In this document: one piece after another, positions 59,152 through 64,000 of the stretch | Layout: each line of letters opens with the position of its first letter | How positions within the stretch are numbered: position 1 is the first letter of the stretch | Assembly (NCBI GenBank): GCA_964599895.1 | Contig: CAZRHT010000005.1 | Location: 1-64,000 of the forward strand | Direction of reading: 5' to 3' | DNA: 64,000 bases | Source: UM-FILTER-49-7 sp964599895 | GTDB taxonomy: Bacteria; Acidobacteriota; Holophagae; Thermotomaculales; Thermotomaculaceae | The notes under the pieces: generated by a model | Told to the model about the DNA's origin: nothing | Database searches by the model: none | Seen by the model: only the letters and a program-made list of their open reading frames with translations | Made by a program: the position numbers and the translations under genes

Positions 59152-61302
59152 ATGGGACCAGAAAAGAAAAGCGAATTGCGATTGAACACATTGAAATCTG
59201 TAAGCCGAGTGATTCGCCGGGACAATCAGCAAACCCCTTTCGAGGAACAGCGTATTTTCAATGCCATTCTTCGTGCAGGAGAATCCACCGGTGAATTTCG
59301 GGATGTGGAAGCTGCCAAACTGACGACTATGGTCAGGAGAATATTGAATTATCGTTTTTCCGGGCAGGATGTCCATATTGAGGACATTCAGGATATGGTC
59401 GAAGAGGCATTGATTATGGCCGGTTATGTCCAGACTGCCCGTAGTTATATCCGCTATCGGGAGAAGCATCGGGAACTCCGTCAGGACAGGAAGGCAGCCA
59501 TTGAAGCAATTTCCACTGTCAACGAGTACCTGGAAAAGCTGGATTGGCGGGTGAATGCAAATGCCAATCAGGGATACTCGCTGGGCGGGTTGATTTTGAA
59601 CTCGGCGGGGAAAATCACGGCCAATTATTGGTTGTCCCATGTGTACACACCGGAAATCGGTGCGGCCCACCGTCAGGGAGATTACCATATTCACGATCTG
59701 GATATGCTGTCAGGATATTGCGCGGGATGGTCCCTGCGGACGTTGCTGGAAGAAGGGTTTAACGGGGTAAAGGGTAAAATCGAAGCAAATCCCCCGAAGC
59801 ACCTTTCTTCTGCTTTGGGACAGATGGTAAATTTTCTTGGTTCATTGCAGAATGAATGGGCCGGTGCCCAGGCCTTCAGTTCTTTCGATACATATCTGGC
59901 CCCCTTTGTACGTCGAGACAGTTTGTCAGAACAGGAAGTGGAACAGGCAATACAGGAATTTGTGTACAACCTGAATGTGCCGTCCAGGTGGGGGACACAG
60001 ACCCCGTTCACTAATCTTACTTTTGACTGGGTGTGCCCGGAAGATTTAGCAGGGAAAACACCCTTAATTGGTGGCAAGTCCGAATTGTATACTTATGGAG
60101 ATCTGCAGCCGGAAATGGATTTGATCAATCGGGCGTTTGTCAAGGTTATGCTTAAAGGCGATCGTCGGGGGCGGGTCTTTACTTTTCCCATTCCTACCTA
60201 CAACATTACAAAGAATTTTGACTGGAATCATCCCAATACAGAACTATTATTCGAAATGACGGCCAAATATGGACTACCATATTTTCAGAACTTTCTGAAT
60301 TCCGAATTAAGTCCAAGTATGATTCGTTCCATGTGCTGTCGACTGCAACTGGACTTACGGGAGCTTTTAAAGCGGGGGAATGGCCTGTTTGGTTCTGCAG
60401 AACAAACCGGCTCCATTGGTGTGGTGACAGTAAATCTACCCAGACTTGGTTATGTGTATCGGGGGGATTTCGACGGATTTTTGAAACGGTTGGATCAGTT
60501 GATGGACATGGCAAAGGACAGTCTTGAAACCAAACGGAAAGTCATATCCAGATTGATGGAAAATGGACTTTTTCCCTTCTCCAGGCATTTTCTTGGATCT
60601 TTTCAGAATCATTTTTCCACCATTGGTGTCAACGGGATGAATGAGTGTGTACGGAACTTTAGCGATGATCGCCACGACGTGACAGATAGCTGGGGAATTG
60701 GATTTGCGGAGCGGGTTCTCAGGCACATGCGGGAAAAACTCGTGGAATTCCAGGAGGAAACCGGCCATCTGTATAATCTGGAGGCGACTCCTGCTGAAGG
60801 AACCACCTACCGTCTGGCCAAGGAAGATCGGAAACGTTTTCCGGATATTATTCAGGCCGGGCCACCGGAAGCACCGTATTACACAAATTCCAGCCAGCTT
60901 CCGGCAGGATTTACTGAAGATCCTTTCCTGGCGCTGTCCCTCCAGGATAAATTGCAGAGTCTGTATACTGGAGGGACAGTTCTTCACCTGTACATGGCCG
61001 AGCGTGTCTCTTCCGCTGAGGTATGCAAACGAATTGTGAAAAATGCGTTGACAAAATTCCGACTGCCCTATATTACGATTACACCCACTTTTTCTACCTG
61101 TCCCAGGCATGGCTATCTGAAGGGCGAACAGGAAATATGTCCAAAGTGCGCCGAAGAAGGCCTGGAACAGATATGTGAAATCTGGACCCGCGTCATGGGA
61201 TATCATCGCCCGGTTTCCCAGTTCAACAAGGGAAAGAAATCAGAATACAAGGAACGAATATGTTTCACGGAACAGGCAGTACAACAGCGGGGCGAACTGT
61301 AG
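59152..61302 (+). CDS. nrdD: Anaerobic (class III) ribonucleoside-triphosphate reductase
   Basis: This 716-residue glycyl-radical enzyme makes dNTPs from NTPs without oxygen. An ATP-cone (about 17-110, RRDNQQTPFEEQRIFNAIL) is followed by the barrel. HRQGDYHIHDL and Cys190 (GYCAGW) lie in the first half. The thiyl-forming cysteine pair is MCCRL (Cys395-396), then VTVNLPRLG. A zinc site (CPRH ... CPKC) and the glycyl loop RVMGYH with Gly683 follow. All key residues are present. CGGAGG precedes the ATG. The start of nrdG lies inside its last 43 bases. Confidence 0.96.
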   Translation: MGPEKKSELRLNTLKSVSRVIRRDNQQTPFEEQRIFNAILRAGESTGEFRDVEAAKLTTMVRRILNYRFSGQDVHIEDIQDMVEEALIMAGYVQTARSYIRYREKHRELRQDRKAAIEAISTVNEYLEKLDWRVNANANQGYSLGGLILNSAGKITANYWLSHVYTPEIGAAHRQGDYHIHDLDMLSGYCAGWSLRTLLEEGFNGVKGKIEANPPKHLSSALGQMVNFLGSLQNEWAGAQAFSSFDTYLAPFVRRDSLSEQEVEQAIQEFVYNLNVPSRWGTQTPFTNLTFDWVCPEDLAGKTPLIGGKSELYTYGDLQPEMDLINRAFVKVMLKGDRRGRVFTFPIPTYNITKNFDWNHPNTELLFEMTAKYGLPYFQNFLNSELSPSMIRSMCCRLQLDLRELLKRGNGLFGSAEQTGSIGVVTVNLPRLGYVYRGDFDGFLKRLDQLMDMAKDSLETKRKVISRLMENGLFPFSRHFLGSFQNHFSTIGVNGMNECVRNFSDDRHDVTDSWGIGFAERVLRHMREKLVEFQEETGHLYNLEATPAEGTTYRLAKEDRKRFPDIIQAGPPEAPYYTNSSQLPAGFTEDPFLALSLQDKLQSLYTGGTVLHLYMAERVSSAEVCKRIVKNALTKFRLPYITITPTFSTCPRHGYLKGEQEICPKCAEEGLEQICEIWTRVMGYHRPVSQFNKGKKSEYKERICFTEQAVQQRGEL

Positions 61303-61973
61303 TCCCGATTGGCGGTGTTACACCCTTCTCTACGCTGGATTGCCCCGACAGCATTTCCTGTGTTTTTTATTTTCAGGGATGTCCATTCCGGTGCCCGTAT
61401 TGCCACAATGTCGAATTTCAAACGGTGAATCCACCTGCATATAAACTATCGGATTTTGTGGAGTTTCTCTGGCCGCGAAAGGGGTTTCTGGAAACGGTGG
61501 TATTCAGTGGGGGAGAACCGCTTCTCTTTCCACAGGAACTGAGTGAATTGACAAAACTGGCAGTGGACGAAGGTTTTGAAGTGGCACTGCAGACTTCCGG
61601 CTTTGAACCGGAAGTTTTGAAGGAATATGTGACCGAATTCCCAGTGAAATGGGTGGGAATTGATCTGAAGGCGGGACTGCAGGATTATTGCCTTGCCACA
61701 GGTGTTAAGCAGAACTATTTCTTGCAAGTGGCAAAGAGCATTCATGCCCTGAAGGATTCTGGGATACCGTTTGAGGTAAGGACCACCATTTTCCCGGAAC
61801 TTCTGGAAGGAGGCAGGCTGGAGTCACTGTTGAAAAGCGCACAGAATCTGGGAGTGGAGAAGACTGTGTGGCAGGTATACTGCCAAAATGGAAGGCCGGA
61901 TCCGGATGTTAAAGAAAGGGTTGTTGAGTTTGTCCATGAGGGAAGACTTGAAGCCTTTGTCCATGTACGGTAG
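61260..61973 (+). CDS. nrdG: Anaerobic ribonucleotide reductase activase NrdG
   Basis: This 237-residue radical SAM activase makes the glycyl radical on NrdD. The cluster motif C-x3-C-x2-C is GCPFRCPYCHN, followed by SGGEPLLFP. It resembles the longer bacterial activase type rather than the short E. coli form. AAGGA lies before the ATG. It overlaps nrdD by 43 bases. Confidence 0.93.
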   Translation: MFHGTGSTTAGRTVVPIGGVTPFSTLDCPDSISCVFYFQGCPFRCPYCHNVEFQTVNPPAYKLSDFVEFLWPRKGFLETVVFSGGEPLLFPQELSELTKLAVDEGFEVALQTSGFEPEVLKEYVTEFPVKWVGIDLKAGLQDYCLATGVKQNYFLQVAKSIHALKDSGIPFEVRTTIFPELLEGGRLESLLKSAQNLGVEKTVWQVYCQNGRPDPDVKERVVEFVHEGRLEAFVHVR

Positions 61974-62013
61974 ACTGTCTCCCTGGCGGAGGATCCTCTG
62001 ACTGGAGGCGGAT

Positions 62014-62829
62014 TTGATAGAATTTGTCGGTAGTGACATCGGCGGCACATTAACGGACAAGAACGGAGAAATCAGTTCCCGAACAATAGACGTTGTATCC
62101 CGGCTCCCGGTTCCGTTCTGTCTCGTGACCGGATTCAACCGCCACGTTGCCTTTCGGTACCAGGCTCAATTCAAGTCCGAAAAGCTTTATCTTATCGCAC
62201 AGAACGGGAGTTTTGCATATCGGAACAGGGAACTTCTTTTCTCAAACCTGCTGGATGCATCGCTTGTGACTGATATTGTCACTTTCATTCTCAGTGCCGG
62301 CTGTGTCGCCCGGGTGTTCTGTTCCGACAATAACGTGTATTGCTTTGTTCCGGATGGTTACGACCGGAAAATTCGCCGCTGGGATGAACCGATTTATCAT
62401 TTTTTCAGCCGGCCGGTTTCGGAAATTCCAACGGAAGTGATCCAGGTCGGAATATTTGAACCGGTAGAAATTATCCAAGAACTAATGGAGTCGGCGATAG
62501 CGACATTCGGTGAAGTGTGCATGGAAGGGCCATTGCTCTATGGGACGCATCAATGGCTGGAATTCAACCATCCAGAGGCAAAAAAGCAGATTGCTTTCCC
62601 CCGGTTGCTGGCCATGCTTGGCATTTCACCGGATAACTCCATGTACTGCGGGGATAACTACAATGACCTGCCATTGCTGCAAAGGGTGGGGTATCCGGTT
62701 GCGGTGGGAGATTCCGTACCGGAAGTACGTGAGGTGGCATGGAAAGTGACGTCAGCGGGATTTGACGACGGTATCGCTGAATTCCTCGCCCGGGAATTTA
62801 ATCTGAAGACAGGAAGAAACGATGAATAA
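62014..62829 (+). CDS. HAD-superfamily hydrolase (Cof/IIB-like)
   Basis: This 271-residue phosphatase has motif I SDIGGTLTD (the second Asp is replaced by Gly in DxGGT order), motif II LVTGFN and motif IV YCGDNYNDLPLL. The cap size fits the IIB group that dephosphorylates sugar phosphates or similar. The start is TTG with GGAGG five bases upstream. It overlaps the PHP gene by eight bases, so the two may act in one pathway. Confidence 0.85.
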   Translation: MIEFVGSDIGGTLTDKNGEISSRTIDVVSRLPVPFCLVTGFNRHVAFRYQAQFKSEKLYLIAQNGSFAYRNRELLFSNLLDASLVTDIVTFILSAGCVARVFCSDNNVYCFVPDGYDRKIRRWDEPIYHFFSRPVSEIPTEVIQVGIFEPVEIIQELMESAIATFGEVCMEGPLLYGTHQWLEFNHPEAKKQIAFPRLLAMLGISPDNSMYCGDNYNDLPLLQRVGYPVAVGDSVPEVREVAWKVTSAGFDDGIAEFLAREFNLKTGRNDE

Positions 62830-63667
62830 AGTTGATCTACATACCCATTCCACTGCTTCTGATGGCTCTGAAGTACCGGAAAAACTCCCTTTTTTAGCTA
62901 AAGATACGGGCCTTTCCGCTATTGCATTGACAGACCATGATACTGTGGATGGACTGGATCCTTTCCTCACTGCCTGCAAGAAGGCCGGGGTCGAGGGTGT
63001 CGGAGGTATTGAAATCAGCAGCAGATGGCATTTTCCCTGCGAAGTTCATCTGCTGGGTTATTTCGTGGAAACAAAAAATGTTGAGTTCTGCAGGCGGCTG
63101 GAATTTCTGCAGCAGGCCCGGGAGGATCGGAATGCCCTGATGATCCGAAAACTTCAATCCATGGGTATTGATGTAACGCTGGAAGAATGGCAGAAAGCGG
63201 CTGGTGGTGAAATTGTGGGGCGACCTCATCTGGCGCATCTGTTGATAAAAAAGGGAGTATGCCGGGATATGCGGGAAGTGTTTGGCAAGTATATCGGGAC
63301 AGATGGCATTGCCTTCGTCCCGAAGGAAAAACTGACAACGGTTGAGGCGGTGCGGTTTCTTCGGGAATTCTCGGTAGCACCGGTGCTGGCCCATCCTGGC
63401 CTGTTGAAATTGGATACTGCGGCACTTCGGAATTTCCTGAACGAATTAAAGGACAATGGTCTGGTTGGAATGGAGTGCATTCATTCTGACCACGACGAGA
63501 AAACAACGAGAAAGCTGCTGGAACTGGCATTCAGACTGGAGCTCGCACCAACGGGGGGCTCTGATTTCCACGGAACGCCGAAGCCCCATGTTCATCTGGG
63601 AGTTCCGGAGGTGCCTTTCAGTTATCTCTCCGGGCTCACAGAAGCTTTTTCCCGTAACAATAAGTAA
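62822..63667 (+). CDS. PHP-domain phosphoesterase
   Basis: This 281-residue protein has the four PHP metal-binding motifs: DLHTHSTASDG at the N-terminus, LTDHDTVDGL, HPGLLKLD and GGSDFHG. It is the short stand-alone type, like nucleoside 3',5'-bisphosphate or oligoribonucleotide phosphatases. Substrate unknown. AGGAAG precedes the ATG. No terminator is evident after it. Confidence 0.93.
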   Translation: MNKVDLHTHSTASDGSEVPEKLPFLAKDTGLSAIALTDHDTVDGLDPFLTACKKAGVEGVGGIEISSRWHFPCEVHLLGYFVETKNVEFCRRLEFLQQAREDRNALMIRKLQSMGIDVTLEEWQKAAGGEIVGRPHLAHLLIKKGVCRDMREVFGKYIGTDGIAFVPKEKLTTVEAVRFLREFSVAPVLAHPGLLKLDTAALRNFLNELKDNGLVGMECIHSDHDEKTTRKLLELAFRLELAPTGGSDFHGTPKPHVHLGVPEVPFSYLSGLTEAFSRNNK

Positions 63668-63781
63668 ACATTCTAAATTCCTTCCATCTGAGTGTAGAAA
63701 AAAGCCACATGCGAAGAGAAATTCAACACATACAGGAACTGTAAGAAAAAGAAAAGGAAAGACCTCTGTAGACAGGACACT

Positions 63782-63793
63782 GAGGTAAACCTC
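63782..63793. repeat. Inverted repeat upstream of the sigma-54-like promoter
   Basis: GAGGT-AA-ACCTC lies about 70 bases before the -24 box, close to where enhancer-binding activators bind. A partial direct repeat ACCTCT is found at 63762 and 63789. Too little to name an activator. Confidence 0.3.
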
Positions 63794-63863
63794 TACATGA
63801 GTGACGCCCCCTGGCAGCTGCCTAAAAATGGGTAAACTGCTGAAAAACCATAAGTAATGAACC

Positions 63864-63880
63864 CTGGCATCATCCTTGCT
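63864..63880 (+). promoter_or_regulatory. Sigma-54-like promoter
   Basis: CTGGCATCATCCTTGCT matches the -24/-12 consensus in the GG and GC dinucleotides, with the required ten bases between them, and in the TTGC core. The predicted start near 63891 lies just before the AGGAGG of the last gene. Confidence 0.5.
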
Positions 63881-63904
63881 TAGTATATTGACAGGAGGTG
63901 TGAG

Positions 63905-64000
63905 ATGACGAGCTTATTGGTGGCATTTATGTTTCTGGGTTGTTTCCTGATGATTCGGGAATCAAGCCATCATGGAACAGGCCGCAACCTGAATGGGTTC
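63905..64000 (+). CDS. Small membrane-anchored protein (3' partial)
   Basis: A new gene starts here with AGGAGG seven bases before the ATG. The first 32 residues show a hydrophobic segment (SLLVAFMFLGCFLMI) without preceding positive charges, then a polar stretch. FLGC could be a weak lipobox. The rest lies outside the window, so function is open. Confidence 0.6.
   Translation, partial: MTSLLVAFMFLGCFLMIRESSHHGTGRNLNGF

Noticed and set aside
61989..61998. GAGGATCCTC palindrome before the HAD gene
   Set aside because: A loopless 10-base palindrome next to a purine-rich ribosome-binding region is expected by chance; no function inferred.
1..64000. tRNA genes, rRNA genes, CRISPR arrays, transposases, phage genes
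   Set aside because: Intergenic gaps were read on both strands and no cloverleaf-type, array-type or transposase sequence was recognised; a covariance-model scan was not possible here.

Overview
The window comes from a diderm (Gram-negative) bacterium that lives at least partly without oxygen. Signs of an outer membrane are an Oar-like TonB-dependent receptor, SurA/PpiC periplasmic chaperones and several lipoproteins. Signs of anaerobic life are an [FeFe]-hydrogenase operon with maturases and a class III ribonucleotide reductase with its activase. The receptor type and overall gene mix would fit an Acidobacteriota-like lineage, but that is a guess from gene content only. Promoters are close to the sigma-70 consensus, gene packing is dense (many 4-bp ATGA overlaps), and no rRNA, tRNA, CRISPR array, insertion sequence or phage module was seen.

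Region by region. 1-11 kb: a partial TPR-GGDEF protein, a minus-strand Nramp metal transporter with a coupled UspA protein, carA-carB-mutY, and a bacterial dynamin-like GTPase. 11-16.3 kb: divergent from the dynamin gene, a three-gene operon of unknown function headed by a 1286-residue exported coiled-coil protein. This is the best candidate for an undescribed system. 16.3-20.5 kb: an orphan ParA-like ATPase with an altered Walker A, an exported beta-propeller protein, lexA and a Y-family polymerase gene. 20.6-27.3 kb: hrcA-grpE-dnaK-dnaJ, with dnaJ translationally coupled to an NrdD-like protein that lacks the catalytic cysteines. 27.3-30.2 kb: the TonB-dependent receptor, read from a perfect consensus promoter buried in the preceding gene and closed by a strong terminator.

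30.4-37.3 kb (minus): a long operon with an NYN-domain protein, an ankyrin protein, a thioredoxin-like protein, queC, a 5'-nucleotidase split into two proteins, tsaD and a sodium/solute symporter. 37.4-42.5 kb (minus): three peptidyl-prolyl isomerase-type export chaperones, an S4 RNA-binding protein, a YhaM-type nuclease and a tRNA dihydrouridine synthase. 42.6-45.9 kb (minus): the riboflavin operon ribD-ribE-ribBA-ribH. A solute-binding lipoprotein without permeases follows.

47.3-55.1 kb (plus): an ArsR-type regulator heads the hydrogenase operon (HydC-, HydB- and HydA-like subunits, hydG, an aspartase-like gene, hydF; no hydE). 55.1-58.9 kb (minus): a periplasmic binding protein coupled to a hybrid histidine kinase. 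59.1-63.7 kb (plus): nrdD-nrdG behind a consensus promoter with NrdR-like boxes, then a HAD phosphatase and a PHP-domain phosphoesterase. The window ends in a small membrane-anchored protein behind a sigma-54-like promoter.

The genes suggest fermentative redox balancing (NADH to H2 through the hydrogenase, supported by flavin synthesis), anaerobic dNTP supply, envelope protein folding, and stress and DNA-damage control. A family of GTTTAA/GTTTGA intergenic repeats is scattered between 17 and 30 kb.
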